Below are positions 25,434-34,425 of a DNA stretch of 64,000 bases, piece after piece (positions within the stretch are counted from its first letter, which is position 1; the number at the start of each line of letters is the position of its first letter). The position numbers were made by a program, and so were the translations under genes. The notes beneath the pieces were generated by a model. The model worked only from the letters and a program-made list of their open reading frames with translations, had not been told where the DNA came from and searched no databases. Source of the DNA: Rathayibacter sp. VKM Ac-2879 (GTDB taxonomy: Bacteria > Actinomycetota > Actinomycetes > Actinomycetales > Microbacteriaceae); the NCBI RefSeq assembly GCF_015351245.1, contig NZ_JADKSO010000001.1:868001-932000 (forward strand), read 5' to 3'.

Positions 25434-25853
25434 CTACAGCTCGGCCGGGCCGCGGCTCTCGAAGAGGAGGCGCAGAGCCTCGAGGTCGTCGGCGACGCGC
25501 GTGCAGTCGTCGTCCCACTCCTCGAGGCTCATGCCCGGCCGGCGGCGCACGGTGAAGGCGACCTCTGCGCCGTCCCCGTTGACGAGGATCCGCAGCGGGT
25601 TGTCCACCGCGGTCCCGTCCGGGAGCGTCACCACATGGTCGGCGACGCCGAACGGGTTGCGCGGGGCGAAGCGCACCTCGACGCGCCCCATCGGCGATTC
25701 AGCGAACCAGCGGCCGTCCACTTCCTCCACCGTCGAGGAGGCCAGGCCCGCGGCCCAGCGCGGCAGCATCGCCGGGTCGGTCACGAAGTCGTACACCTCG
25801 TCGGCCGGAGCCTGGATCACGACGCCCACCGGGCGCGATTCGTAGAGCGTCAT
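25434..25853 (-). CDS. SRPBCC-family protein
   Basis: A 139-residue START/Bet v 1-like (SRPBCC) protein. The helix-grip pattern is visible as VGVVIQAPADEVYDFVTDPAMLPRWA at the N-terminus (read in pieces) and a long C-terminal helix (WDDDCTRVADDLEALRLLFES). Such proteins bind hydrophobic ligands in a central cavity; polyketide-cyclase or AHSA1 annotations are common. No specific role can be read. It lies 50 bp upstream of the NCS1 permease on the same strand and could be co-transcribed. Confidence 0.85.
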   Translation of the reverse strand: MTLYESRPVGVVIQAPADEVYDFVTDPAMLPRWAAGLASSTVEEVDGRWFAESPMGRVEVRFAPRNPFGVADHVVTLPDGTAVDNPLRILVNGDGAEVAFTVRRRPGMSLEEWDDDCTRVADDLEALRLLFESRGPAEL

Positions 25854-26073
25854 GCCGTGTGTGTCCTAGTCCTGCAGTCGTCGATGCGGTGTCGTCGTCG
25901 CGCCGGGCAGCACCCCTCGCCTCCGAACGTCCACCGTCGCCTTCTGGACTACCAGAGTGCGGGGCGCATCGCACGTTCGACCCGCCCGACCGAAGCTGCG
26001 GCGGTACCGGATGGATCCGCGGCGATGCTGAACCGATCGCCCTGGCGCTACGTTCTCCCTGGATGAGGTGGAC

Positions 26074-26583
26074 ATGTCCGAGGACCAGGCCGAGATGCTG
26101 CGTGCCCTGCACGACGAGCACTCGAGCGCGCTCTGGCGTTTCGTCCTGCGGCTGACCGGAGACCGGCAGCTCGCCGAAGACGTGGTGCAGGAGTCGCTGT
26201 TGCGAGCCTGGAAGCATCCGGAGATCCTCGCGCAGGGCGAGACGGCGGCCCGGTCCTGGCTGTACACCGTCGCGCGCAACATCGTGATCGACGACCGGCG
26301 GAGCGCTCGTCACGCACGGGAGTTCGGTACCGACGAGGTTCCCGAGCGGGCCACCGACGACAAGACCGACCAGGTGCTCGATGCGTGGCTGCTCTCGGAC
26401 GCCCTGGGCGGGATCAGCCACGATCACCGCGCGGTGATCGTGCACGCGTACTACGGCGGTCGGAGCGTGAACGAGATCGCCGAGCTTCTGGGTATCGCAC
26501 CGGGCACCGTGAAATCGCGGATGCACTACGGGATGCGCGCGCTGAAGCTCGCGCTGCAAGAACGAGGAGTGACCGAGCTGTGA
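26074..26583 (+). CDS. ECF-type RNA polymerase sigma factor
   Basis: A 169-residue sigma-70 family factor of the extracytoplasmic-function group, close in pattern to SigL/SigK. Region 2 spans about residues 10-80, with LAEDVVQESLLRAWKHP and the -10-recognition helix RSWLYTVARNIVIDDRR. Region 4 spans about 110-160, with VNEIAELLGIAPGTVKSRMHYGMRALK. ATG 26074 is chosen because GAGGTG ends 4 nt upstream; a GTG two codons earlier overlaps that site. The following anti-sigma gene overlaps by 4 nt, so stoichiometric coupling is expected. Confidence 0.92.
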   Translation: MSEDQAEMLRALHDEHSSALWRFVLRLTGDRQLAEDVVQESLLRAWKHPEILAQGETAARSWLYTVARNIVIDDRRSARHAREFGTDEVPERATDDKTDQVLDAWLLSDALGGISHDHRAVIVHAYYGGRSVNEIAELLGIAPGTVKSRMHYGMRALKLALQERGVTEL

Positions 26584-27314
26584 ACCGCGGATCGAACGAG
26601 TCCCACGGGGCCGAGCACGACGACGCGTTCCGCGACTGGGACGCCGCGTACCTCCTCGGTGCCCTCTCGATCGCCGACCGTCGTGCCTATGAGCTGCACG
26701 TGCGCACGTGCCGTGGCTGCAGGGAGGCGCTGGCCGAGTTCGTCCCCCTTCCCGGCTTGCTCGCCCACCTGCCGCAGGAGGAGGCGCTCCGCCTCCTGGA
26801 GGAGCCGCGCGTGCACGAGGAGGTGGCGTCGCCTCCCGCGCTGCTCACGCGCCTCGCGGCGGCGACCGAGGCGATCCGCCGGCGCGCTCGGGTGAAGGTG
26901 GCGTTCCTCGCGCTTGCCGCCGCCGGAGTCTCGGCGGCGACCGCGATCGCCCTCCCGCTCGCCCTCGGCCCGTCGGGGACGCCGGTCGAGACGGTCGGCT
27001 CGACCGTCTCGCTCGCGGCGGCGCCCGGGGTGCCGGTGCAGGCGTCCGTCCGCTTCGTGCCTGAGCAGTGGGGCACCCGCATCGACATGGACTGTAGCTG
27101 GAGCGACACTCAGGCGCAGTATGCCGGCGCGACCGGCTACGTCATGTACGTCACCGACAGCTCGGGGGCGACCGAGCCCATCGGCTCGTGGACGAGCACG
27201 CCGGGTTCGACGATGGAGCCGAGCCTTTCGACCGGTCTGCCGCTCGCGTCGATCGCCTCGGTAGAGGTGCGGCTGCAGGATTCGGGCGAGGTCGTGCTCA
27301 CCGGTCACCCCTGA
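26580..27314 (+). CDS. Membrane-anchored zinc-finger anti-sigma factor
   Basis: A 244-residue anti-sigma factor. The N-terminal cytoplasmic ZAS domain carries H-x3-C-x2-C (HVRTCRGC, about residues 39-46). A single transmembrane segment (about 108-130, VAFLALAAAGVSAATAIALPLAL) separates it from an extracytoplasmic RskA-like domain of about 100 residues (anti-sigma-K type beta fold). It should hold the preceding sigma factor inactive until proteolysis or redox release. The GTG start shares 4 nt with the sigma stop (GTGA). Confidence 0.9.
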   Translation: MNRGSNESHGAEHDDAFRDWDAAYLLGALSIADRRAYELHVRTCRGCREALAEFVPLPGLLAHLPQEEALRLLEEPRVHEEVASPPALLTRLAAATEAIRRRARVKVAFLALAAAGVSAATAIALPLALGPSGTPVETVGSTVSLAAAPGVPVQASVRFVPEQWGTRIDMDCSWSDTQAQYAGATGYVMYVTDSSGATEPIGSWTSTPGSTMEPSLSTGLPLASIASVEVRLQDSGEVVLTGHP

Positions 27315-27350
27315 CTCTGCTGTTCTCAGCTCGAGCCCGAGAGGACTGAG

Positions 27351-27356
27351 TAGATT
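27351..27356 (+). promoter_or_regulatory. -10 element of the dedA-type gene
   Basis: TAGATT followed by 7 nt and the ATG at 27364, compatible with a leaderless transcript. Confidence 0.4.
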
Positions 27357-27363
27357 CTCAGTC

Positions 27364-28062
27364 ATGACGATCGCGACATCCGCCCTCGCCCCCGCCTCCG
27401 CGGCGACCTCTTCCTCGGACAACATCGACCAGCTCTCGGGCCTCGTCGGCGTCGCCGCCCGGGTGATCGCCGCGCTCGGCGAGGTCGGCGTTGGGCTGAT
27501 GACGTTGATCGAGACGGTGTTCCCGCCGATCCCGAGCGAGTTGGTGCTGCCGCTGGCCGGGTTCCTCGCGCAGCAGGGGCGGATGAACCTCGCGCTCGTC
27601 GTGGTCACGGCGACGCTCGGCGCCTACCTGGGCGGGCTCGTTCTGTACTGGCTTGGCCTTCGGATCGGGACCGAGCGCTCGATTCGTCTGCTTGCGAAGT
27701 TGCCGCTGGTCGACCGCGAGGACTTCGAGAAGGCGGTGGGCTGGTTCCGCCGTCACGGCACCTGGGCGGTGCTGTTCGGCCGACTGATCCCCGGGGTGCG
27801 GAGTCTGATCTCGTTGCCTGCGGGTGCGGAGCGGATGAACCTCCTTCTGTTCTCGGCACTGACGATCCTCGGTTCCGGCGTGTGGAACGGACTCCTGATC
27901 GGGTTCGGCGCGGCCCTCGGCACGCAATACGAACTCGTCGACCAGTACGCGAGTGTGCTCGATGCCGTGATCTACGGGGTGTTCGGCGTGCTGCTCGTGA
28001 TCCTCGTCGTCCGCCGCGTGCGGAGGCACCGTGCCGTCACGCGCGCGGGCGCCGATCGCTGA
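27364..28062 (+). CDS. DedA-family membrane protein
   Basis: A 232-residue DedA/VTT-domain protein, a family of lipid-carrier flippases and envelope homeostasis proteins. The signatures are ETVFPPIPSELVLPLAGFLA (about residues 58-77) and FGRLIPGVRSLISLPAGAERM (about 139-159), plus re-entrant helices and a C-terminal membrane span. All the conserved Arg, Pro and Glu positions are visible. There is no ribosome binding site; the -10-like hexamer just upstream suggests leaderless translation. It stands as a single gene. Confidence 0.92.
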   Translation: MTIATSALAPASAATSSSDNIDQLSGLVGVAARVIAALGEVGVGLMTLIETVFPPIPSELVLPLAGFLAQQGRMNLALVVVTATLGAYLGGLVLYWLGLRIGTERSIRLLAKLPLVDREDFEKAVGWFRRHGTWAVLFGRLIPGVRSLISLPAGAERMNLLLFSALTILGSGVWNGLLIGFGAALGTQYELVDQYASVLDAVIYGVFGVLLVILVVRRVRRHRAVTRAGADR

Positions 28063-28175
28063 TCGATCGGAGGTCGGCGGAGCCGCGCGGCTCTCGGCAC
28101 AAGTCCCTCCGCCACGACCCCGGCGTGCCCTAACGTTCGAGGTGTCAGCAGTGCCCGAGGAGAAGGAGCCGCACC

Positions 28176-28736
28176 ATGTCCGAGACCGCAACTCCCACGA
28201 TGTCCCGCACGGCCGTCGAGCGCGGCTGGATCCTCGCGGTCTCGGTGATCGCCATCGGTCTCGGCGTCATCGCGGTGCTGATCCCCGGACCGACCCTGTT
28301 GACCGTCGCCATCGTCTTCGGCATTCACCTCATCGCGGTAGGCGTCTTCCGGTTGCTCCAGGCGTTCACGGCCGCGCGGCTGGAGGCGCGCGTGCGCTGG
28401 CTCGCCGGTCTGCTGGGCGGGCTCATCGTGGTCGCGGGCATCCTCTGCCTCTCGAACCCCTTCGAGTCGCTCACGGTTCTGGGCCTCGTCATCGGCCTGG
28501 GCTGGATCCTCGACGGCGTCTCGAGCATCACGAGCGGCAGGACCGCGATCGGTCCGGCGTGGCTGCCGATCGCCGCGGGCATCGCCTCCGTGATCGCCGG
28601 GATCCTGACGATCATCATGCCGGTGCTCGCCCTGGCGAGCTTCGTCACGGTCGTGGCGATCCTTCTCATCGTGATCGGTGTCGCGGGGCTCCTCCTCCTG
28701 CCCGGCCGTACTCGGGCGGAGCCAGAGCGGGCGTGA
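28176..28736 (+). CDS. HdeD/DUF308-family membrane protein
   Basis: A 186-residue protein with six hydrophobic segments arranged as three repeats of a two-helix DUF308 unit, typical of HdeD-type acid-resistance-associated membrane proteins. Examples are ILAVSVIAIGLGVIAVLIP and AAGIASVIAGILTIIMPVLA. The biochemical role of the family is not established. AGGAGAAGGAG precedes the ATG by 7 nt. The C-terminal tail is short and charged. Confidence 0.85.
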   Translation: MSETATPTMSRTAVERGWILAVSVIAIGLGVIAVLIPGPTLLTVAIVFGIHLIAVGVFRLLQAFTAARLEARVRWLAGLLGGLIVVAGILCLSNPFESLTVLGLVIGLGWILDGVSSITSGRTAIGPAWLPIAAGIASVIAGILTIIMPVLALASFVTVVAILLIVIGVAGLLLLPGRTRAEPERA

Positions 28737-28932
28737 TCGGTTCCCACCCCGCTCCCGAGCTGCTCGTCGTCGATCCCGACGGATATCTCCTCCGGTTCCC
28801 GTCCTCCCTGGGTCGGCGTCCTGCGCCGCGCTGACGCCTGGTCCTCGCGCCATCGATATGCCATCCGCTGGGTGGGCGAGGTCATGCTTGAGGCTGATGC
28901 CGAGGGACGCTCGGAACTGCTTGGCTCCCACC

Positions 28933-29256
28933 ATGACGCTGTATTCGTCCACCGAGACCCTCGAACAGATCACCGACGCACCGACACTCTCGACGGACCA
29001 CATCGAGTTCGATCCGCTCGTGCGCCCCGCCGACCTCGTGTCGGGTCTCCTGGGTGTCGCTCTGTGCTTCTACGCTCTCTTCGTGTTCGCGATCGTCCAC
29101 TGGCAGTACTTCGGGCCCGATGTCGACGAGGTCGGGATCCTCGGCTGGGTCGCCCCGCTCGTCGCCGGAGCTGCCTGCCTCCTCGCCGCCGTGACCTCGG
29201 TCGCCCTGCGAGCCTCTGCCCGCCGCGCCGACGCGCGCGACGAGGCCGCCGCGTGA
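28933..29256 (+). CDS. Small two-span membrane protein, function unknown
   Basis: A 107-residue protein with two transmembrane helices (about residues 36-58, LVSGLLGVALCFYALFVFAIV, and about 70-92, LGWVAPLVAGAACLLAAVTSVA). A conserved-looking WQYFGPDVDE lies between them, and the tail is Arg/Ala-rich. I do not recognise the family. The ATG has no strong ribosome binding site; longer in-frame openings exist upstream but look non-coding. Its stop overlaps the start of the next gene (GTGA), so the two are co-expressed. Confidence 0.6.
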   Translation: MTLYSSTETLEQITDAPTLSTDHIEFDPLVRPADLVSGLLGVALCFYALFVFAIVHWQYFGPDVDEVGILGWVAPLVAGAACLLAAVTSVALRASARRADARDEAAA

Positions 29257-29651
29257 TCGGCGAGTCGGCGCCGGTCCTCGCAAGCCCGGTCGTGCGTGTC
29301 GCAGAAGAACTGCTGCGGCGCGCCGGCTGCCTTCGCCGAGAGCACCCGTGGAGCCCCGACGCCTCCCGCGCCACCGTCGACTTCGCGCTTCTCGCCGAGC
29401 AGGCGGGAGTGCTCGACCTGTCTGAGGAGGCGGTCGCTCGCATCGCCCTGTCCCTCGCGACGGGGCGGCCGGTCGACCTCCGTCGAGCGGCCGGGTTCCT
29501 CACGCGAGGCCATGCCGAGCTCGTCATGGTCGCCATCGCCATCGCGGCCGGGCACGATCGTGCGACGAGCAGGATCCGCGTGGTGGGCGAGGAGCGTCGG
29601 GTCGAGGTGGCGCCTCCGCTCGCCGTGTGGCCCGACGACGCCGGCGTGTAG
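29253..29651 (+). CDS. Hypothetical protein coupled to the preceding membrane protein
   Basis: A 132-residue soluble protein, mostly helical, with an Arg/Ala-rich composition and no recognised domain. Notable stretches are VVRVAEELLRRAGCL and ATVDFALLAEQAGVLDLSEEAVARIALSLATG, which read like a compact helical bundle. The GTG start shares 4 nt with the stop of the upstream gene, which is the main support for this start and for the gene being real. Function unknown. Confidence 0.6.
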   Translation: MIGESAPVLASPVVRVAEELLRRAGCLRREHPWSPDASRATVDFALLAEQAGVLDLSEEAVARIALSLATGRPVDLRRAAGFLTRGHAELVMVAIAIAAGHDRATSRIRVVGEERRVEVAPPLAVWPDDAGV

Positions 29652-29723
29652 GCAGATGCCGCCGATCCGTCGTGGACTCGGCACCCCTTCCGCGTCGCTA
29701 CGACCTTTCGGAGGTGGCCGGTT

Positions 29724-29729
29724 TAGGGT
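29724..29729 (+). promoter_or_regulatory. -10 element of the helicase-like gene
   Basis: TAGGGT followed by 6 nt and the GTG at 29736, a typical leaderless actinobacterial arrangement. Confidence 0.5.
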
Positions 29730-29735
29730 AACCGT

Positions 29736-32700
29736 GTGCAACGAGTCGACGAATTCCCAGGAGCCGGACCGGTGGCGACCTCACCCGAATCCGGGCACTC
29801 GGAAGCGGCGTCCGCTCATCGACTCGCTCCGAATGCCACCTCTCCCATCGAGGTGACGAGCGGCGAGGCCGGCTATCAGAGCGGCAATGTCGCCGATCCC
29901 GTCTGGAAGTCGTGGCGGGACGAGCTCGCGACGGTGGGCGGCCCGTCGCCCCTCCTGCACTTCGTCGACTCGCCGCGGACCCGCATCGAGCTCTCGACCA
30001 CGCATCCCGGCGGCCTGCCTCTGTTCATCTCGGGCAAGACGACCCTGCTCTCCTCCCTCATCCGCGACGAGCTCGCGCTGCGTACCGCCAAAAGTGCGGC
30101 AGGAGCCATCACCGACAAGGGGATCGAGCTGCGCTCCGTGCGCGGCATCGAAGGCGTGCATCTGGCCATCGGGCTCGCCCAGTGGCGCGCGGGCGACACC
30201 GAGTTCACCGCTCCCGTGCTGCTACGTCCGCTCGCGATCCGCCGCTACGGTCGCGACTTCGAGCTCAAGCTCAAAGGACAGCCCTACTTCAACCCGCAGC
30301 TCGCGCGCGCCCTCAAGCAGCAGTTCGGCATCACGATCGACCCGCAGCAGTTTGTCGAGCTGGCCGTGCAGAACGGCGTGTTCAAGCCGCAGCCGGTGAT
30401 CGACCAGCTGCGCGGGCTCACCTCGCACCTGCCGTGGTTCGCCGTGCATCCGCGGCTCGTCGTCTCGAGCTTCGCCGACGTCGCGGGCGACATGCTGCGC
30501 GATGCTCGGATGCTCGAGCATCCGGTGCTCGACGCGGTCGCAGGCAACCCCGCCGCGAAGCGCGCTCTGCAGCAGTCGCAGAAGCTCGCGACGATCATTC
30601 CGCAGGACGAGCGACCGCCCGCGACCGACAACCTCCTGCTCGACGCCGACGCCGAGCAAGAACAGGTCATCGCGAACATCGCGGCGGGCAATTCGCTCGT
30701 GGTGAAGACCCTCCCGGGCACGGGAGGCACTCAGACGATCGTGAACGCCATCGGCGCCCTCGCGGCGCAGCACAAGCGGGTCCTCGTGGTCGGCGCTCGC
30801 CGATCGAGTCTCGACAGCATCCACCAGCGCCTGCTCTCGGCGGGTCTCGGTGGCATCGCGGTGAGCCCGCGCACGCTGCGACGCGACCTGATCCAGTCAA
30901 TCGGGCGCAACGAGAAGGCGTCCCGTCCCTCCGTCAGCGAGATCGACGATGCCCTGTTGCGCTTGCGCAAGGTGCTGCTCGACTACCGCGGCGCCCTGTC
31001 GCGCCGCGACGAGAGCTTCGGAGTCTCGGCGCTCCAGGCCCTCGAGGAACTCGCGCGCCTGTCGCAGCTGCGCACGCCTCCCTCGACCACCGCCCGCCTC
31101 GACCGTGGCGCTGTCGCGGCGCTCGCGCACAGCCGTCCGGAGGCGACGCGGATGCTGATCGAGTCGGCCCGGCTGGGGGAGTTCCGTTACGGCCCGGGCG
31201 ATTCGCCCTGGTATGGCGCCCAATTCGACTCGACCACCGAGGCCGAGGCTGCGCACGAGCTGGCCAAGCGCCTGCACCTGCGTGACCTGCCGCGCCTGCT
31301 CGACCGTGCGCAAGACGTCATCGGCCAGACCAGGATGCGCCCCTTCGAGTCGATCGCCGAGCTCGGCATCTATCTCCGGCTCCTCCAAGACGTGCGCGAG
31401 ACGCTCGACAAGTTCCAGCCCGCCGTCTTCGACCGCTCCATCCAGGACCTGATCGTCGCGACCTCCGGGCGTCGCGAGGCCGCCGAACTCTCCTCCGCGA
31501 GCCGCCGTCGGCTCAAGAAGCTCGCGCGAGAGTACATGCGGCCCGGGGCCCACGTGACCGACCTCAATGCGGCGCTCCGTCGTGTCCAGCAGCAGCGCAC
31601 GCTGTGGCAGCGCTACGCGGTCGCGGGCACGGTGCCGGAAGTGCCGGTCGGCGTCGCCGACGTTCAGGTCGCGTTCCAGCAGGTGAGCGAGCAGCTCACG
31701 AGGCTCGACGAGCCGCTCGGGCGCCGCGGCACGAACCGGCAGCTCGCCTCCCTGCCGTTGGCCGAGCTGCTCTCGATGGTCTCGGGACTCGCCGAGGACA
31801 GCGAGGTGCTCGCCAACCTGCAGGAGCGGACGACCCTCCTCTCGACGCTGCGCGACTGGCACCTCGACCCGCTGCTCGCCGACCTCTCGCGCCGGCACGT
31901 GCCTCCCGAATTGGTCGCGGTCGAGCTCGATCTGGCGTGGTGGCGCTCGGCGCTCGAGATCATGCTGACCGACGAGCGTGCGCTGCTCGGAGGCAACACC
32001 AGCGTGCTCGACCGGCTGGAGGCCGACTTCAAGCTCGTCGACGAGGCGCATGCCGCCTCGAGCGCCGAGCTGCTCGCGTGGAAGCTCTCGGAGACCTGGA
32101 AGATCGGGCTCGTCGACTGGCCCCAGGAGCGCGACGCCCTACGTGCCCTGCTGCGCTCGGAGGCTGCGATCACGCCCCACGAGTTGCAGAGGGCCGCGCC
32201 GCACCTCTCGCGCGTGCTCGCTCCGGCCTGGCTCGCCTCGCCCTACGAGGTGCACCGCATCGGCACCGAGACGACCTTCGACGCGGTATTCCTCGTCGAC
32301 GCCGGAGCGACGACGCTCGCGGAGAACGTCGGGGCGATTCGCCGAGCCAAGCAGGTCGTCGCGTTCGGCGACCCGGTGACGCAGACGCCGACTCCCTTCG
32401 GACTGCGGGTCGACGAGGCCGTCGAGTTCGGTACCAGCGCATCGCGCACCGACGTGGAGGCGCTTCACGCGCAGTCCGCGCTCGCGCGCCTCGGGGAGCT
32501 GCTCAACACCGTCACCCTGACCCGCAGCTACCGGGCAGGAGGCGAAGACCTCGCCGAGCTCGTCAACCGGCGGTTCTACGGTGGCCGCATCGACTCCCTG
32601 CCGTGGGCCGGCTCCTTCCTCGGCCATGACTCGCTACGGTTCCACTACATCGCGAGCGGGCACGGCATGCCCGAGAACGACTCCGGAGCGGTCGAGTCGG

Positions 32701-33590
32701 TCGACGCCGAGGTCGCGAAGGTGGTGGAGCTCGTCCTCGAGCACGCCGTGATCCGGCCGCGGGAGTCGCTCATGGTCATCACCGCGAGCCCGCGTCACGC
32801 GGTGCGAGTGCAGCAGGCGGTCCTCACAGCCTTCGCCAAGCGCACCGACCTCAACGACTTCATCCTCGGCGACCGTCCGGAGCCGTTCGCGGTGGTCACC
32901 CTCGAGCAGTCGGTTGCGCAGAGCCGCGACCGCGTCATCTTCTCGATCGGGTACGGGCGCACTCCGCACGGGCGCCTCCTGTCGAACTTCGGTGCGCTGG
33001 CCGAGCCGGGCGGAGAGCGTCTGCTCGCGGTCGGCATGACGCGTGCCCGCCGCTCCATGGACATCGTGTCGTGCTTCCGCCCGGGTGATATCGACGAGTC
33101 GCGCATGCGGTACGGCATGGTCGCCCTCGCTCAGGTCTTGCAGGAGGCGGAGGACCGCGTCCAGCCGAGCGACCGCGACGACTATTCCGAGCCCATGCTC
33201 GTCGACCTCGCGGCACGCCTCGAGCGTCGCGGTCTGCGCGTGAACATCGGCCACAAGGGCAAGCTCGCCCTGGTGGCCGCGCACGGCACACGCGCGGTGG
33301 TCGTCGAGACCGACCGCGATGTCAGCACGCAGAGCCTTCGAGTGTCGCTGCGCCTCCGGCCTGAGCTTCTGCGGCGACTGGGGTGGCACTACCTGCGGGT
33401 GCACAACTTCGAGCTGTTCGCCGACCCGGAGGCGGTGTCCGCGCGAGTGGCCGGGCTGATCGGTGCGCCCGGCGTCGAGGCGAGCGGCGGCACGCCGGTC
33501 GCGGTGGGTGCACCCGCAGCGGCTCGTCCGGTGTCCGCAGCGTCGAACGAGGCCGAGACTCAGCCGATCGCTCCGCTTCCTCGCGACTGA
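29736..33590 (+). CDS. Large helicase-like (superfamily I-type) protein with degenerate ATPase motifs
   Basis: A 1284-residue protein of an actinobacterial family usually annotated as AAA/helicase. The position of Walker A reads LPGTGGTQT (about residues 327-335), without the P-loop Lys. The Walker B position reads VFLVDAGATT (about 850), without the catalytic Glu. Later motifs still resemble SF1 helicases: LTRSYRAGGEDLAELVN, FAVVTLEQSVAQSRDRVIFS and LLAVGMTRARRSMDIVS. A C-terminal nuclease-like segment (about 1165-1260, RLERRGLRVNIGHKG, AVVVETDRD, LGWHYLRVHNFELF) resembles the restriction-endonuclease-like tail of such helicases. Expression is probably leaderless from GTG. A small protein follows after 2 nt. 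Confidence 0.8.
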   Translation: MQRVDEFPGAGPVATSPESGHSEAASAHRLAPNATSPIEVTSGEAGYQSGNVADPVWKSWRDELATVGGPSPLLHFVDSPRTRIELSTTHPGGLPLFISGKTTLLSSLIRDELALRTAKSAAGAITDKGIELRSVRGIEGVHLAIGLAQWRAGDTEFTAPVLLRPLAIRRYGRDFELKLKGQPYFNPQLARALKQQFGITIDPQQFVELAVQNGVFKPQPVIDQLRGLTSHLPWFAVHPRLVVSSFADVAGDMLRDARMLEHPVLDAVAGNPAAKRALQQSQKLATIIPQDERPPATDNLLLDADAEQEQVIANIAAGNSLVVKTLPGTGGTQTIVNAIGALAAQHKRVLVVGARRSSLDSIHQRLLSAGLGGIAVSPRTLRRDLIQSIGRNEKASRPSVSEIDDALLRLRKVLLDYRGALSRRDESFGVSALQALEELARLSQLRTPPSTTARLDRGAVAALAHSRPEATRMLIESARLGEFRYGPGDSPWYGAQFDSTTEAEAAHELAKRLHLRDLPRLLDRAQDVIGQTRMRPFESIAELGIYLRLLQDVRETLDKFQPAVFDRSIQDLIVATSGRREAAELSSASRRRLKKLAREYMRPGAHVTDLNAALRRVQQQRTLWQRYAVAGTVPEVPVGVADVQVAFQQVSEQLTRLDEPLGRRGTNRQLASLPLAELLSMVSGLAEDSEVLANLQERTTLLSTLRDWHLDPLLADLSRRHVPPELVAVELDLAWWRSALEIMLTDERALLGGNTSVLDRLEADFKLVDEAHAASSAELLAWKLSETWKIGLVDWPQERDALRALLRSEAAITPHELQRAAPHLSRVLAPAWLASPYEVHRIGTETTFDAVFLVDAGATTLAENVGAIRRAKQVVAFGDPVTQTPTPFGLRVDEAVEFGTSASRTDVEALHAQSALARLGELLNTVTLTRSYRAGGEDLAELVNRRFYGGRIDSLPWAGSFLGHDSLRFHYIASGHGMPENDSGAVESVDAEVAKVVELVLEHAVIRPRESLMVITASPRHAVRVQQAVLTAFAKRTDLNDFILGDRPEPFAVVTLEQSVAQSRDRVIFSIGYGRTPHGRLLSNFGALAEPGGERLLAVGMTRARRSMDIVSCFRPGDIDESRMRYGMVALAQVLQEAEDRVQPSDRDDYSEPMLVDLAARLERRGLRVNIGHKGKLALVAAHGTRAVVVETDRDVSTQSLRVSLRLRPELLRRLGWHYLRVHNFELFADPEAVSARVAGLIGAPGVEASGGTPVAVGAPAAARPVSAASNEAETQPIAPLPRD

Positions 33591-33592
33591 CC

Positions 33593-33796
33593 GTGCCCAC
33601 GCCGGAGGCGCCCGCGGGCGGGGACCGACCGCTGCGGAGCTCGCGGGGCGGCCGGCGTGTGACCCTGCCCCCGAAGCCGGGCACCGACCCGTCCCCCCAA
33701 GACACGCTCGTCTCGGACCCGGAGGCGCCTCCGCCCCGCCCCGACACGGGCCCGAACGACGCCCGCCTGCGCCAGGACGTCCCGCCGCACTACTGA
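33593..33796 (+). CDS. Small Pro-rich conserved protein following the helicase-like gene
   Basis: A 67-residue protein, rich in Pro, Asp and Arg, probably disordered. It has a VTLPPKPGTDPSPQ stretch and a C-terminal PNDARLRQDVPPHY that resembles the conserved ending of small hypothetical proteins in related genomes. GTG 33593 begins 2 nt after the stop of the helicase-like gene, suggesting co-transcription. A perfect palindromic hairpin follows. No function known. Confidence 0.6.
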   Translation: MPTPEAPAGGDRPLRSSRGGRRVTLPPKPGTDPSPQDTLVSDPEAPPPRPDTGPNDARLRQDVPPHY

Positions 33797-33812
33797 CCGT
33801 GCGCCTACGTCA

Positions 33813-33832
33813 GGTGGGCCGCGCGGCCCACC
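33813..33832. terminator. Palindromic hairpin between convergent genes
   Basis: GGTGGGCCGC directly followed by GCGGCCCACC, a perfect 20-bp palindrome between the end of the plus-strand operon (33796) and the end of mscL (33912). Probably a bidirectional terminator. Confidence 0.6.
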
Positions 33833-33911
33833 CTCCGTTCACCGGAACACGAGTATCCCCTCTCGCCGTCCCCGGCCGTTTCCGCCTGCCGGGCGCAACG
33901 GACAGGACGAT

Positions 33912-34364
33912 TCAGTCGACGTGCTTGCCCGAGTTCGAGGTGGTGGGGGTGCCGCCGTTGGCAAGCAGATCGCGGATATCAGCGAGGAGCTCGAGCTCGG
34001 TCGGCGCCTTGTCCTCGGCTGCCGGAGCGTCGGCGGCCTTCTTGGCGAAGGCGACGTTCTTGAGATGGTTGATCGGCAGGACGAACGCGAAGTACAGCAC
34101 GATCGCGACGATCACGAACTGGATGAGCGCGGAGATGACGGCGCCGTAGGCGATGACGCTGGCGGGCTCGGTCGCTGTGGCGGCGCGGATCTGCCAGGTG
34201 AGCGAGTCGAGCGAGGACGCGTCGAAGATCACTCCGATGAGCGGGTTGAAGATGCCGACGACAATCGCGTTGACGATCGTCGTGAAGGCGGCGCCGATGA
34301 CGACAGCGACAGCCAGGTCGATGACGTTGCCGCGGAGGATGAACTCTTTGAAACCCTTGATCAT
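33912..34364 (-). CDS. mscL: Large-conductance mechanosensitive channel
   Basis: A 150-residue MscL. The N-terminal amphipathic helix and TM1 read KGFKEFILRGNVIDLAVAVV (residues 3-22), then VIGAAFTTIVNAIVVGIFNPLIG. TM2 is FVIVAIVLYFAFVLPINHL (about residues 84-102). The cytoplasmic C-terminal helix carries ELELLADIRDLLA. It forms a homopentameric pore that opens under membrane tension to release osmolytes. Length and pore residues are typical. Confidence 0.95.
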   Translation of the reverse strand: MIKGFKEFILRGNVIDLAVAVVIGAAFTTIVNAIVVGIFNPLIGVIFDASSLDSLTWQIRAATATEPASVIAYGAVISALIQFVIVAIVLYFAFVLPINHLKNVAFAKKAADAPAAEDKAPTELELLADIRDLLANGGTPTTSNSGKHVD

Positions 34365-34425
34365 GGTCTGTTCTCCGTTTCTGAAGGCGGTTGGTTCCCG
34401 AAGGCGGTGGTGCGGGGAGTCAGGA

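Noticed and set aside
30010-30050. SGKTTLL in the helicase-like protein as a possible Walker A
   Set aside because: The Gly required five residues before the GKT is absent and the position is far N-terminal of the helicase core.
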